Shown: positions 28,468 through 37,413 of the stretch, piece after piece
How positions within the stretch are numbered: position 1 is the stretch's first letter
How the letters are laid out: every line of letters starts with the position of its first letter
DNA from: Psychrobacter immobilis
Lineage (GTDB): Bacteria; Pseudomonadota; Gammaproteobacteria; Pseudomonadales; Moraxellaceae
Length of the DNA: 64,000 bases
Direction: 5' to 3'
Assembly: GCF_904846235.1 (NCBI RefSeq)
Contig: NZ_CAJGZN010000007.1
Span: forward strand, 114,053-178,052
Program-made: the position numbers and the translations under genes
Notes under the pieces: generated by a model
What the model was told of the DNA's origin: nothing
Database searches by the model: none
What the model saw: the letters and a program-made list of their open reading frames with translations, nothing else

Positions 28468-28473
28468 TATAAT
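28468..28473 (+). promoter_or_regulatory. -10 box candidate for mcrBC
   Basis: A perfect TATAAT 15 bases before the first mcrB ATG. No good -35 lies 16-18 bases upstream. A transcript starting here would have a leader of only about 8 bases for the ATG at 28488, or about 50 bases for the in-frame ATG at 28530. Confidence 0.4.
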
Positions 28474-28487
28474 GACAAAATGTTAGC

Positions 28488-30005
28488 ATGTCTATTTCAA
28501 ACCTGTTTTTAATGCCGCTGGATAACGTTATGCCTGATATGTCTGCTCATGAACCGACCAATATTATTTATACGGGCGTTGCTGGTACAGGTAAAACCTA
28601 TAGATTGCTGCAAATCGCGAAGCAATACACCGACTATCTACCCAAGACTGAAAATGAAGATTTATTAGAACAGCTGCTACAAGGTCTAAGCTGGCGCGAA
28701 GTATTATGTTTGGTATTTTTAGATTTACGTGCTGAACAACAGGATTTGTTAAAGGTACGAGAAATTATTGATCATCCTTTTTTCATGACCAAAGCTGCTC
28801 AGAACTCACGTGAGAAAAATCTGGACAGTACAGCTTGGCTAGAGTTACGCAGACATAGCCCTACGAACTCTCAAACAGTCAGTTTTGATAACCGTGCTAG
28901 CCAAGCTTATTTTGATAAAGACAATAGTGGAGGATGGTATTTATTGCCAGAGAGTATAGTGTTACTAGAAGATTTATCACAGCAATTAGCAGAGTTTCAG
29001 CAGGCACAGCGTGAAAACCAAGCCCATCAAAATCAAAACATTGCTAAGCAACGCTTTAGTATGGTGAGCTTCCATCAAGCCTACGGTTATGAAGAGTTTG
29101 TAGAAGGTATACGGCCTGTCATGAGTGGCACCGCTCCAGCAAATAACAGCCCTTCTAATCAAACTCAAATGAGTTACGCGGTGCAAGATGGAGCGTTTTT
29201 AAAGCTATGCCAATGTGCCGCTCGCGACCCTCAGCAGCGTTATGCAATGCTGATTGATGAGATTAACCGTGCTAACGTGTCACGAGTATTTGGCGAGCTT
29301 CTCAGTTTGATAGAGCCTGATAAACGAGCGGGCAAGCCGAATGCGATGACAGTGAGTTTGGCGTATTCTGGGCGTGCTTTTAGTGTTCCTGCCAATGTCG
29401 ATATTTATGCCACTATGAATACCCAAGACCATTCTTTAGCACCACTTGATATGGCATTACGCCGACGTTTTCGCTTTATTGATTGTCCGCCGCAGCCTAA
29501 TTTACTATCGACAATTCGTGACAGTAATGACACTGATACCAGCCTGTCTGAAGACTTAGAAGCAGGTACGATAGATTTGAGTAAATTACTAACAGGCTTG
29601 AATAGACGTATCGTGCAGACACTGGGAGTAGAAGCACAGTTAGGTCATGCGTTTTTATTCGCCGTCACTCAGTTAGAGCAATTACAAACGGCTCTCGTTG
29701 AACAAATTATCCCTCAATTGGCTCAAGCAGCTGGTGGTCAAATTACGATGCTACAGTATATCTTTAGAGATGAGCAGCAACCGACAAGTAAGCAGTTTGT
29801 ACAGGACAGTCAAGCATTAATAAATGACGACTTGTATAATCCAATGGGCAACCAAAATAATGCTTCCGCTGAACACCAAATGTTTGCAGGGCAGGGTTCT
29901 TTTCTTGGTCAGTCTATGAGTGTGAATAGTTATACTATTAATGCCGATCTGATTGCTATGGGTGGTGAGTTTAATCATGCTGCTATCTATCAGCGTTTGT
30001 ACTAG
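28488..30005 (+). CDS. mcrB: McrB-like AAA+ GTPase subunit of an McrBC restriction system
   Basis: This 505-residue protein is the motor of a type IV-like restriction system. Walker A is GVAGTGKTY (residues 30-38), Walker B with the McrB signature is MLIDEINRANVSRVFGE (about 254-270), and the sensor and arginine-finger region is NTQDHSLAPLDMALRRRF (about 311-328). Unlike E. coli McrB it has no N-terminal DNA-binding domain. Instead an insert of about 85 residues (about 67-152, starting LSWREVLCLVFLDL and ending GGWYL) follows the Walker A region; it looks like a small winged-helix unit, similar in pattern to HARE-HTH domains. The start is uncertain: 28488 has no ribosome binding site, and 28530 is an alternative. 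mcrC follows by about 18 bases. Confidence 0.88.
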   Translation: MSISNLFLMPLDNVMPDMSAHEPTNIIYTGVAGTGKTYRLLQIAKQYTDYLPKTENEDLLEQLLQGLSWREVLCLVFLDLRAEQQDLLKVREIIDHPFFMTKAAQNSREKNLDSTAWLELRRHSPTNSQTVSFDNRASQAYFDKDNSGGWYLLPESIVLLEDLSQQLAEFQQAQRENQAHQNQNIAKQRFSMVSFHQAYGYEEFVEGIRPVMSGTAPANNSPSNQTQMSYAVQDGAFLKLCQCAARDPQQRYAMLIDEINRANVSRVFGELLSLIEPDKRAGKPNAMTVSLAYSGRAFSVPANVDIYATMNTQDHSLAPLDMALRRRFRFIDCPPQPNLLSTIRDSNDTDTSLSEDLEAGTIDLSKLLTGLNRRIVQTLGVEAQLGHAFLFAVTQLEQLQTALVEQIIPQLAQAAGGQITMLQYIFRDEQQPTSKQFVQDSQALINDDLYNPMGNQNNASAEHQMFAGQGSFLGQSMSVNSYTINADLIAMGGEFNHAAIYQRLY

Positions 30006-30023
30006 CAGGGTGACTGTTCAGTG

Positions 30024-31541
30024 ATGACGAATAATCCATATTACGCCAAAGAGCACGCTATTAAGGCAAACAGTCGTCAGACTCGTATCCCTAACAGTAG
30101 TGTCGCTACCATGAATGTTATCACCGTGTTTGAGCATCAACGTCTGACCGTGCATGATTTTTTGCAAGCGTCTGACTTCGAATGGCTAATAGCGCAAGAG
30201 TTTGCAACATTTACTATCAAGCGTAAGCAAGGACAGTGGCAGCTTAAGGTTGGGCACTATATTGGGATTATTCTCCTACCTAGTGGCATGACGCTTGAGA
30301 TATTGCCAAAGCTCAATCAGTCTAATCAGACTAGCAATATCGTCCAGACTCGTCATTGGGTACAAGGTATGCTATCGGATTTGATACATCTTGATGTGCA
30401 TAACAATCGTAAGCTACCTAATACGAAAAATTTCGGTCAGTTTGGTTCCCAGTCCACTCCTTTACCGTTAAAAGTATTGCCTATATCAGATTGGCTGATT
30501 GAGCAGTTTTTGCAGCGTTTAATGGATTATCAACCAACCAAGCATTATCAGGCTCAGATTGAAAATCAGGCATCCCTGCAAGGTCGATTGCTCATCAAAG
30601 AACAACTGCGTCATAATAGTATGCAACCGCATAAGTTTATCTGTGAAAGTAGCGTATTAAGTCACGACATGTTGGCCAATCGGCTGATTAAGAGTGCATT
30701 GGTTTACTTGATGCCTTTATTGCCCCAGTTTATTTCTTCAAAACTGTTGCAGCCATGGCAGCAGGTATCTACGCTCAACAACCACGAAATTCAGCAGATA
30801 GCGTTAATATATGCTCAAGCAAAGCGTCAGTTAGACGTTCAACCACTCCAAAAGCAAAAACTGCATGCCGCGCAGCAGTTAGTAGACCTAGCATACTGGC
30901 TATTGAAACAGACGATAGCTGCGACAGGTAACGGTATCGATCCAAATAGACAAAATTGCTCTCAGCTAAGATTGTGTTTATTGATTGATATGAATCAAGC
31001 TTTTGAGCAATGGGCAAGTCAGCGTATTGCATCGATGTTTCAACAGCTTAGTAGCAATTATCGTCCCTTTCATCAAACCCAAAGTGTCTGGCTAAACGAT
31101 GCTGAAGGACTAGCATGCTTATCTATACGGCCTGATTTGCTGATATTTAAAACCGTCTCTGACGATTGTCAAAATCAGAACGATATAGCGTCTCATCAAA
31201 CTAAAGCCAAAAACAAAACCAAAGGTCACTACAGTCATGTCATCGACATTAAGTGGAAGTACTTACCACATGCCGCTGCAATTAGTGCGAGCGACGCTTA
31301 TCAATTGACTAGCTATGCACAAGCTTACTTGGCGAGGCAGGTCTGGTTGGTTTACCCAGTGCTAGGTAGTGATAGACAGCCAGTGGTGCTTAAGCAGCAA
31401 ACGCATTATCGTAGTAATGATAGCAGTAGCGATGATATTAAAAACAATGAATCAGCTGATGCCCATTTATGGTTAATGCCGTTTGATGTTTTGACAGGTA
31501 CACTTAACGGTGAAGTACTGCCACATTTGGACAAAGCTTAA
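30024..31541 (+). CDS. mcrC: McrC-like nuclease subunit
   Basis: About 505 residues. The N-terminal half (about 35-250) is the McrC middle region (FATFTIKRKQGQWQLKVGHYIGII, GMTLEILPKL), which docks on the McrB hexamer. The C-terminal half has a PD-(D/E)xK nuclease: RPDLLIF (D about 371), VIDIKWK (D-x-K at about 408-410) and DAYQLTSYAQAY. McrBC complexes cut DNA with modified cytosines after GTP-driven translocation. A low-complexity insert (about 378-402, rich in Gln, Asn and Lys) splits the nuclease core. The start may be the GTG at 30021 or the ATG at 30024; AGGG lies upstream. It forms an operon with mcrB and sits 250 bases before a tRNA cluster. Confidence 0.88.
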   Translation: MTNNPYYAKEHAIKANSRQTRIPNSSVATMNVITVFEHQRLTVHDFLQASDFEWLIAQEFATFTIKRKQGQWQLKVGHYIGIILLPSGMTLEILPKLNQSNQTSNIVQTRHWVQGMLSDLIHLDVHNNRKLPNTKNFGQFGSQSTPLPLKVLPISDWLIEQFLQRLMDYQPTKHYQAQIENQASLQGRLLIKEQLRHNSMQPHKFICESSVLSHDMLANRLIKSALVYLMPLLPQFISSKLLQPWQQVSTLNNHEIQQIALIYAQAKRQLDVQPLQKQKLHAAQQLVDLAYWLLKQTIAATGNGIDPNRQNCSQLRLCLLIDMNQAFEQWASQRIASMFQQLSSNYRPFHQTQSVWLNDAEGLACLSIRPDLLIFKTVSDDCQNQNDIASHQTKAKNKTKGHYSHVIDIKWKYLPHAAAISASDAYQLTSYAQAYLARQVWLVYPVLGSDRQPVVLKQQTHYRSNDSSSDDIKNNESADAHLWLMPFDVLTGTLNGEVLPHLDKA

Positions 31542-31678
31542 TATCGTTATCAATGACAGCGCGAATGACTGACTAATTGATAGGTAAATAAGAAAAGGGT
31601 CTTGCTACCGTTATTTTGGTGAAATTGACGTAATTTTAAAAAAATTAGCGATTATTTGAAATTAATCGAAAATAGGTG

Positions 31679-31707
31679 TTGACACAATCGCCTTTACCCC
31701 TTAATAT
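31679..31707 (+). promoter_or_regulatory. Near-consensus sigma-70 promoter of the tRNA cluster
   Basis: TTGACA (31679-31684), a 17-base spacer and TAATAT (31702-31707). It is about 90 bases upstream of tRNA-Pro and is the only strong promoter between mcrC and the tRNAs. Confidence 0.85.
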
Positions 31708-31795
31708 GTGCACCTCGATAGCGAGGAACATTAACAAGTTAGCGGCATTGCCAACAATGAGTTGATTAACAAACTATCGTGATAATAGAGAGTTT

Positions 31796-31872
<77 letters not shown>

Positions 31873-31883
31873 TCTATTTTAAG

Positions 31884-31903
31884 AGCCTTACAGGCTTTTT
31901 TTT
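31884..31903 (+). terminator. Weak terminator-like hairpin between tRNA-Pro and tRNA-Arg
   Basis: AGCCT-TAC-AGGCT followed by a run of eight T residues. The stem has only 5 bp, so it may cause partial termination within the tRNA transcript. Confidence 0.5.
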
Positions 31904-31977
31904 ATGTATAACGGTTTAGTTTCTGATATAGTAAAATATATCGTAAAGTAAGCTTAGTATATAAAAGTCCTCTAAGA

Positions 31978-32054
31978 GCGCCTGTAGCTCAGCTGGATAG
32001 AGCATCTCCCTTCTAAGGAGGTGGCCGCAGGTTCGAATCCTGCCAGGCGCACCA
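31978..32054 (+). tRNA. tRNA-Arg (anticodon TCT)
   Basis: A 77-base cloverleaf starting GCGCCTGTAGCTCAGCTGGA with 3' partner CAGGCGC and encoded ACCA. The anticodon arm is TCTCC-CTTCTAA-GGAGG and the T-arm contains GGTTCGAATCC. The anticodon TCT reads AGA/AGG. Confidence 0.96.
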
Positions 32055-32094
32055 TTTAGCCTGCAAATCTTGCCTATTCTTTGGCAATAGTTAT

Positions 32095-32171
32095 GGCGGT
32101 TGTAGCTCAGTTGGTAGAGCCCCGGGTTGTGATCTCGGTTGTCGTGGGTTCGAGTCCCATCAGTCGCCCCA
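32095..32171 (+). tRNA. tRNA-His (anticodon GTG)
   Basis: A 77-base cloverleaf. The acceptor is 8 bp long (GGCGGTTG with CAGTCGCC), including the extra G at -1 paired with C73 that marks tRNA-His. The anticodon loop TTGTGAT contains GTG, the T-arm has GGTTCGAGTCC and CCA is encoded. Confidence 0.96.
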
Positions 32172-32237
32172 TATTTTATTCTGTATGTATCTACATACAA
32201 ATCATATCTCAATCTAAAAATATATCAGTAATAGCAC

Positions 32238-32260
32238 TCGCCCTTGATGGCGATTTTTTT
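32238..32260 (+). terminator. Terminator of the tRNA cluster
   Basis: TCGCC (32238-32242) pairs with GGCGA (32249-32253), followed by seven T residues. The remaining part of the 32172-32616 gap is AT-rich and shows no further feature besides the araC ribosome binding site. Confidence 0.75.
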
Positions 32261-32616
32261 ATGCCTATTCGATTTTATCTCTGCATTGTCTTTCTAAGAT
32301 TAAACAGATAGAGTTTGATAGCACCTTCAATACTAGATAATCCCCCAAATTCTTATCAACATTGCCTGTAGGTTTTCCTTAAGGCCTAGTGTGACTGTGT
32401 CTCCTCTATTATTGTTTAGTAATTCTAATAAGTAAATAGACATGACGTTTTAAATGATGCATTATGCTTAAGTGTTATCACATCCATACTATTCAATAAA
32501 AATTATTTATTGGAGCAAGTATTGGCATAGAGGAAACTGACAGAACTTGTTATTAATAATACTATTATTTTTTTAAGATGAATCGTTATTAATCTGCATT
32601 ATTGAGGAATTGATTG

Positions 32617-33552
32617 ATGGACGCACTGAGTGTATTGCTGCAAAACGTGCATTTATTTGAGACTAAGTATTATCGTCTAAATGGCACTGGCAATTGGTCT
32701 TATTCTATTACTAGAAAAGACACCATTTTATTTTACTTAGTAATGTCTGGCGGTTTTTGCATCGATGTTGGTAATGGTCTACGGGAAGCTCGCGCTGGCG
32801 ACATGATTATGATTCCGAATGCGCACAAACATGTGAGTTACGCACTTAATCACCATGGCGATGTTGCTGAGTCGCTTGATGAACTATTGAGCAATTGCAC
32901 TGAGCGTACACTTGATATCGATGGCGATGGAGACCCCAATTCTTCTTTGATACTGATCGAATGCAAATACGACAAAGAGATGATTAATCCTCTGTTGTCA
33001 GTACTGCCACCGATATTGCCAGAGCTCAATGATGCTGCTGACGGACGGTTTGAAGTGATTGATGTAGAGATAAAGCTGCTAACACTAGAAGCTGAGCGTG
33101 AGCGTATGGGCAAAACGGCTGTAATCAATCATTGGGCAAGCATCATGATGATTGAGTGTTTGCGCGTCTATATTGAAAGCTTGCCTGAAGCCACAGAAAA
33201 CTGGCTCAAAGCCATGAAGGATCCTTTTTTGACCAAGGCACTAGCCGCGATGCATGGGGCACCGAGTGAAAGCTGGACCATTCATCAACTTGCAGAAGTA
33301 GCAGGAATGTCGCGTTCCAGCTTTGCACAGCGTTTTAAAGACACTGTTGGTATGCCGCCACTGACTTATCTGATTGATTACCGCTTACGATTGGCGGCTC
33401 GCTATTTACGCTTACAGCAAAATAGTATTAGCCGTATCAGCGAGATGGTGGGCTACGCCTCAGATTCGACTTTTAGTCAGGCATTTAAACGTGTGTATGG
33501 TGTCTCGCCAAAAGCATACCGTCAGCAGTATCGACAGAACAATCTTGCATAG
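32617..33552 (+). CDS. AraC-family transcriptional regulator (cupin_6 type)
   Basis: A 311-residue regulator. The N-terminal cupin-like sensing domain (about 1-200) has ILFYLVMSGGFCIDVGNG and ARAGDMIMIPNAHKHV. The C-terminal part has two helix-turn-helix motifs, WTIHQLAEVAGMSRSSFAQRFKDTVG and the AraC signature ISRISEMVGYASDSTFSQAFKRVYGVSPKAYR. The cupin_6-type members often respond to small molecules and control adjacent enzyme or transporter genes; here no obvious target is adjacent. GAGGA lies 8 bases before the ATG at 32617, so I prefer it to the TTG at 32614. Confidence 0.9.
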   Translation: MDALSVLLQNVHLFETKYYRLNGTGNWSYSITRKDTILFYLVMSGGFCIDVGNGLREARAGDMIMIPNAHKHVSYALNHHGDVAESLDELLSNCTERTLDIDGDGDPNSSLILIECKYDKEMINPLLSVLPPILPELNDAADGRFEVIDVEIKLLTLEAERERMGKTAVINHWASIMMIECLRVYIESLPEATENWLKAMKDPFLTKALAAMHGAPSESWTIHQLAEVAGMSRSSFAQRFKDTVGMPPLTYLIDYRLRLAARYLRLQQNSISRISEMVGYASDSTFSQAFKRVYGVSPKAYRQQYRQNNLA

Positions 33553-33589
33553 TTCTAGTTGTTGTTTATTCAAGTAGAATTTCAATAAG

Positions 33590-33629
33590 AAGCGCCAAGG
33601 TCATTTATATGTCCTTGGCGCTTTTTTTA
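33590..33629 (+). terminator. Terminator after the araC-type gene
   Basis: AAGCGCCAAGG (33590-33600) pairs perfectly with CCTTGGCGCTT (33613-33623), followed by a T-run. The rest of 33624-33863 contains nothing I recognise. Confidence 0.92.
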
Positions 33630-33863
33630 ATTTGTGAATACATATTCTTTATAAACGTTGAGTCACTCATATCTATAATACCTTTGGTAACTTGCTATGG
33701 CTATTTTAGTTAAGGGCAGCTGACAATGAGTCTGTGTTCAGGTACTATGGGTTAATGAGTCGTCGAGACAAAAGCGTTGATGTTGTAGCGCGTTATATGT
33801 CCTTGTACGATAGGCATATAAAAGGATCAAGACGATGTTTATTTTCTCTGCTGATGGTATGTT

Positions 33864-34925
33864 ATGACTGAACCGACCGCAAAGCTAAATGCAGGAAGCA
33901 ATGGCCAACAAGAGGTTGCTGCAACTGCTAAAACAGAAAGTAATGTTGATAAAAACACTGCTATAGAGAACCCGCATGTCAGCAAAGATGCGCCGAAAAA
34001 TGAGTCGGTAGAGACACCTGATAAGGCGGCATTATTGACGATGTTTACCTTATCAGATGCCGAGGCGGTAGCAACTGAAGCAGTAATATCTGAGTCATCC
34101 GATAGTCTTACTGTAGCTGCAAAACCTGTGGCTCAAGAAACCAATGTCGCTACGCAGCGTGTTGCGCTTTATCGTGCTCAGCATGAGCGTACTCGACTGT
34201 TATATATGGCATCTGCCAATACACGTCCTACTTATTTAGTACAAACCCTGAAGCCGCAATTTGTAGAATATCAGCAATACTTACTTGCGCAGCAGCTTGA
34301 TAAACGTGGGTTGATGGATACGGATACGCTCGAAAGACTCTGGCAGCAGCTGCATGTGGTCGATGATATTATTGCAGATATCGTGCGTCATATGCCTGCA
34401 CAGCAGCCTGCTGGTTGGCAGCTGACGACTCAAGATGGTCGCAATCCATTGTGTTTTGCTACAGTCGGTAAGTTAAAGCACGGCAAACCAATTCGCGACC
34501 AAGGTAGCCTCAATAGTTATGTACTTGGGCACTTTGGTGTGAGTAGCTTTACCTACGATCGAGGCTATTATATTGGTCATGTGGTTGGTTATTTATTCAG
34601 CTGTTATTATTGTGCTCACTTGTCGATTACTTATGGCGTCACAGCCCTTGGCCAGCAAGTCGTGGCTGACTATGATTACGCCAGTCTTGAAACCCCGCAT
34701 ATGGTCAGACTATTACAAGGTCTTGACGGTTATTGCAAAAAACGCATTTATCAGTTGGCTGTCATCTGTGCGCGCTTGAGTGTTTTCGCGAGTGATAAAC
34801 GTATTGAAAGAATGCTAATCGCTGAGGTCAATGACTTTGATAAAAAGCTACAGCAGCAGCATTTGGATGTCTTATTATTACAAGGTTTAATGCCTGATAG
34901 TAATGACTCAACGCCACTGCTCTAA
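33864..34925 (+). CDS. Unrecognised 353-aa protein upstream of gspF
   Basis: I do not recognise a family. The first 100 residues are low in complexity (Ala, Glu, Thr, Asn, Lys) and look disordered. From about residue 100 (RVALYRAQHERTRLLYMAS) to the end the sequence looks folded and helical, with a Tyr/Cys-rich centre (YDRGYYIGHVVGYLFSCYY) that is hydrophobic but contains His and Tyr. A charged C-terminal helix region follows (FASDKRIERMLIAEVNDFDKKL). No signal peptide is present. It precedes gspF by about 80 bases on the same strand, so a link with type II secretion is possible but unproven. No clear ribosome binding site precedes the ATG. Confidence 0.7.
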   Translation: MTEPTAKLNAGSNGQQEVAATAKTESNVDKNTAIENPHVSKDAPKNESVETPDKAALLTMFTLSDAEAVATEAVISESSDSLTVAAKPVAQETNVATQRVALYRAQHERTRLLYMASANTRPTYLVQTLKPQFVEYQQYLLAQQLDKRGLMDTDTLERLWQQLHVVDDIIADIVRHMPAQQPAGWQLTTQDGRNPLCFATVGKLKHGKPIRDQGSLNSYVLGHFGVSSFTYDRGYYIGHVVGYLFSCYYCAHLSITYGVTALGQQVVADYDYASLETPHMVRLLQGLDGYCKKRIYQLAVICARLSVFASDKRIERMLIAEVNDFDKKLQQQHLDVLLLQGLMPDSNDSTPLL

Positions 34926-35008
34926 GCGCTGAATGTCAAATTAATAAATTTCTATTAAGTCATAAATTATAACTGTCTACCTGTAAGCCTCTTAGGATAT
35001 CTGTTGCC

Positions 35009-36211
35009 ATGCCTGCCTATCATTTCAAAGCGCTTGACGACCATGGCGTTGTCCAAAAAGGCTTGCTAGAAGGGGACTCTGCGCGGCAAATTCGCCAGCA
35101 GCTGCGTGATAAGCAATGGACACCTGTTGAAGTCAATCCGGTCAATGACAGACAGAGTCAGAGCAAAAACCGCTACAAAAAACCGTCTGCATACGAGCTG
35201 GCATTGCTGACACGTCAGCTATCTGTGCTACTAGCAGCGGGTATCCCACTTGAGGAAACCTTGGCAGCGGTTGCTAAACAATCTCCAAAGACTCATATCA
35301 AATCCCTAATGCTTGCGGTACGCTCACATGTCTTGGAAGGGCTCAGCTTAGCACGTTCTCTGCAACAAGCTGCTAGCTTTCCACCGTTATATATCGCTAC
35401 GATTGCTGCAGGCGAAAAATCTGGCCATCTTGACCTTATCCTCAATCAGCTAGCAGACTACACCGAAAACCGTTTTGCCCTCCAAAAGAAAATCCAAGGG
35501 GCTATGGTCTATCCAATTGTCCTGATGGTAATGGCAATTGCGGTAATTATGGGGCTGATGAGCTTCGTCGTGCCCAAAATTGTCAAAGTCTTTGAACAGT
35601 CTGAGCAAGCACTGCCTTTAATTACTCAAATCGTTCTCACGCTATCGAATATCATTACTCAGTGGTGGTGGTTAATATTACTGGTATTGGCAAGTACCGC
35701 ATTTTTATTCTACCGTTTTGCCCAAACGCAAGCAGGTAAATTAACCATTGATAGCGTGGCGCTTAGATTGCCGATACTAGCCAGATTGTCGAAAGGATTA
35801 AATGCCGCGCGATTTGCTAGTACCCTTGCGATACTAGTACGCTCAGGAGTGCCATTGATTGAGGCATTACATATCGGTGCTGCGGTCACGACCAATTTAC
35901 ATATCCAAAAAACGATTATTACTGCGGCTGATAGGGTCACAGAAGGCTCTAGCTTATCTAGTCAACTAGAGAAATCTACTTACTTTCCACCGATGATGGT
36001 ACAGATGATAAAAAGCGGAGAAAACTCAGGCGAGCTTGAAAATATGCTGAGCCGTGCCGCCAATATGCAGGAAGCAGAAGCAACCAATTTTATCAGCACC
36101 TTATTATCATTACTTGAACCTCTAATGCTGGTACTGATGGGCGTAGTAGTCATGATTATTGTGATGGCAGTTATGCTACCTATCGTTAATATGAACGATT
36201 TAGCAGGCTAA
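35009..36211 (+). CDS. gspF: Type II secretion system inner membrane protein GspF
   Basis: GspF is the inner-membrane platform protein of the type II secretion system. The 400-residue protein starts MPAYHFKALDDHGVVQKGLLEGDSARQIRQQL, the usual GspF opening. It has two repeated GspF domains (LTRQLSVLLAAGIPLEETL, and FASTLAILVRSGVPLIEAL at about 270) and three membrane helices near residues 165-190, 215-235 and 370-395. The family motifs AAGEKSGHL and KSGENSGELENML are intact. AGGA lies upstream of the ATG. gspG follows after 400 bases, while gspE is about 8 kb upstream. Confidence 0.95.
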   Translation: MPAYHFKALDDHGVVQKGLLEGDSARQIRQQLRDKQWTPVEVNPVNDRQSQSKNRYKKPSAYELALLTRQLSVLLAAGIPLEETLAAVAKQSPKTHIKSLMLAVRSHVLEGLSLARSLQQAASFPPLYIATIAAGEKSGHLDLILNQLADYTENRFALQKKIQGAMVYPIVLMVMAIAVIMGLMSFVVPKIVKVFEQSEQALPLITQIVLTLSNIITQWWWLILLVLASTAFLFYRFAQTQAGKLTIDSVALRLPILARLSKGLNAARFASTLAILVRSGVPLIEALHIGAAVTTNLHIQKTIITAADRVTEGSSLSSQLEKSTYFPPMMVQMIKSGENSGELENMLSRAANMQEAEATNFISTLLSLLEPLMLVLMGVVVMIIVMAVMLPIVNMNDLAG

Positions 36212-36610
36212 GTTAATTCGCTAGCCGATGATTTATCATTCTTTATGTATAGCTAGCTGCCAATCTCCAAAACCTCTATTTAGTTCTCTTTTACTCTATT
36301 TATATCACCTCACTTGCTTGCTAAGCCTTGGACTAGCTTTCTTAAGGTTTGCTTACTGTTGTATATTGTTGAACGAACGCTATTTTTGCTATGGCAAACA
36401 TAAGCGCCGCGCTATAGTAAGCACGAATCAATAGTCATACAGTTGGTGTCATTCAATATTTAGCTTCGGCTGAAATAGCAAACTCAAACTAGGCGCAGCG
36501 CTGGATAAAAATAAAACCATGGTTTATAGTGACAATAGTTTCAGAACTCATTGATATATCATTGATGAGAGCCACAATAGAACGCCACTTTTACTATTTA
36601 CATAACTGTG
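36212..36610. other. Intergenic region between gspF and gspG
   Basis: No gene, terminator or promoter could be supported in these 399 bases. Confidence 0.3.
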
Positions 36611-37168
36611 ATGACCAAAGCGATGACTATGACTGACAAATTCCAAGTAAATATGACGCCAAAAAGTGCTATTCAGAATATGCAATCCCATTCAAATATT
36701 GTAACTGACCATAAGACCGCTTCTTCAGCTATGCGGCGCAGTGCGATAAAAAAGTCTGGTCAAGCAGGATTCACTCTTATCGAGATTATGGTCGTTATTG
36801 TGATCCTAGCCATTCTTGCTGGATTAGTGGTACCAAAAGTAGTTGGTCAAAGTGATAAGGCCCGTGTGAAAACAACTGAAACGGCGCTTGCCACTGTCTC
36901 AAATGCGTTAGATATGTATAAGGTTGATAATTCGCGCTATCCGACGACCGCTCAAGGGTTAGAGGCGCTTACGACACCGCCAGCTGATGCAAAAAACTAT
37001 CCTGAAGGTGGGTATATTAAAGGTGGCTATCCGACCGATGGCTGGGAAAATGAGATGCAGTATGTTGCACCAGGTAGTGAAGGGCGACCTTACGATTTAT
37101 TTTCATTAGGTGCTGATGGTCAACAAGGTGGTGAAGGTCAAGATGCGGATCTTTATGCTCAGTTATAA
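36611..37168 (+). CDS. gspG: Type II secretion system major pseudopilin GspG
   Basis: GspG builds the pseudopilus. The prepilin peptidase site is G before FTLIEIMVVIVILAILAGL, with Glu at mature position 5, then VVPKVVGQSDKARVKTTETAL. The C-terminal part (NSRYPTTAQGLEALTTPP, then YDLFSLGADGQQGGEGQDADL) is the calcium-binding GspG domain. The ATG at 36611 gives an unusually long leader of about 54 residues; the ATG at 36731 (MRRSAIKKSGQAG) would give a typical 13-residue leader and may be the true start. Neither has a clear ribosome binding site. A perfect terminator follows. Confidence 0.9.
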   Translation: MTKAMTMTDKFQVNMTPKSAIQNMQSHSNIVTDHKTASSAMRRSAIKKSGQAGFTLIEIMVVIVILAILAGLVVPKVVGQSDKARVKTTETALATVSNALDMYKVDNSRYPTTAQGLEALTTPPADAKNYPEGGYIKGGYPTDGWENEMQYVAPGSEGRPYDLFSLGADGQQGGEGQDADLYAQL

Positions 37169-37263
37169 AGCTTAGTAACAGACGTATAGTGAACAAATTC
37201 TGATACTGATATAGCTTTGTAGAATGAAACATTCGTTCATCCATGCACTTTCAACAATTTATA

Positions 37264-37302
37264 AATATCAACCAATATTCTCTTATTGGTTGATATTTTT
37301 TA
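37264..37302 (+). terminator. Terminator after gspG
   Basis: A perfect 14-bp stem, AATATCAACCAATA (37264-37277) with TATTGGTTGATATT (37284-37297), a 6-base loop and a T-run. Confidence 0.9.
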
Positions 37303-37413
37303 TCAGTAGATAAATCGCCTGCTGTTCATTACAAGTTTGATAGCCAGTGCTATAAATATATCTAGGCGCTCAGCAAAATAGTCATCGCAAACTGCAATTA
37401 AAGGTAATCATCT

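Noticed and set aside
31916..32212. 98-codon minus-strand ORF with a plausible protein sequence (GATDGTRTHDNRDHN)
   Set aside because: It is the antisense of tRNA-Arg and tRNA-His; this peptide is a well-known false annotation produced by tRNA genes.
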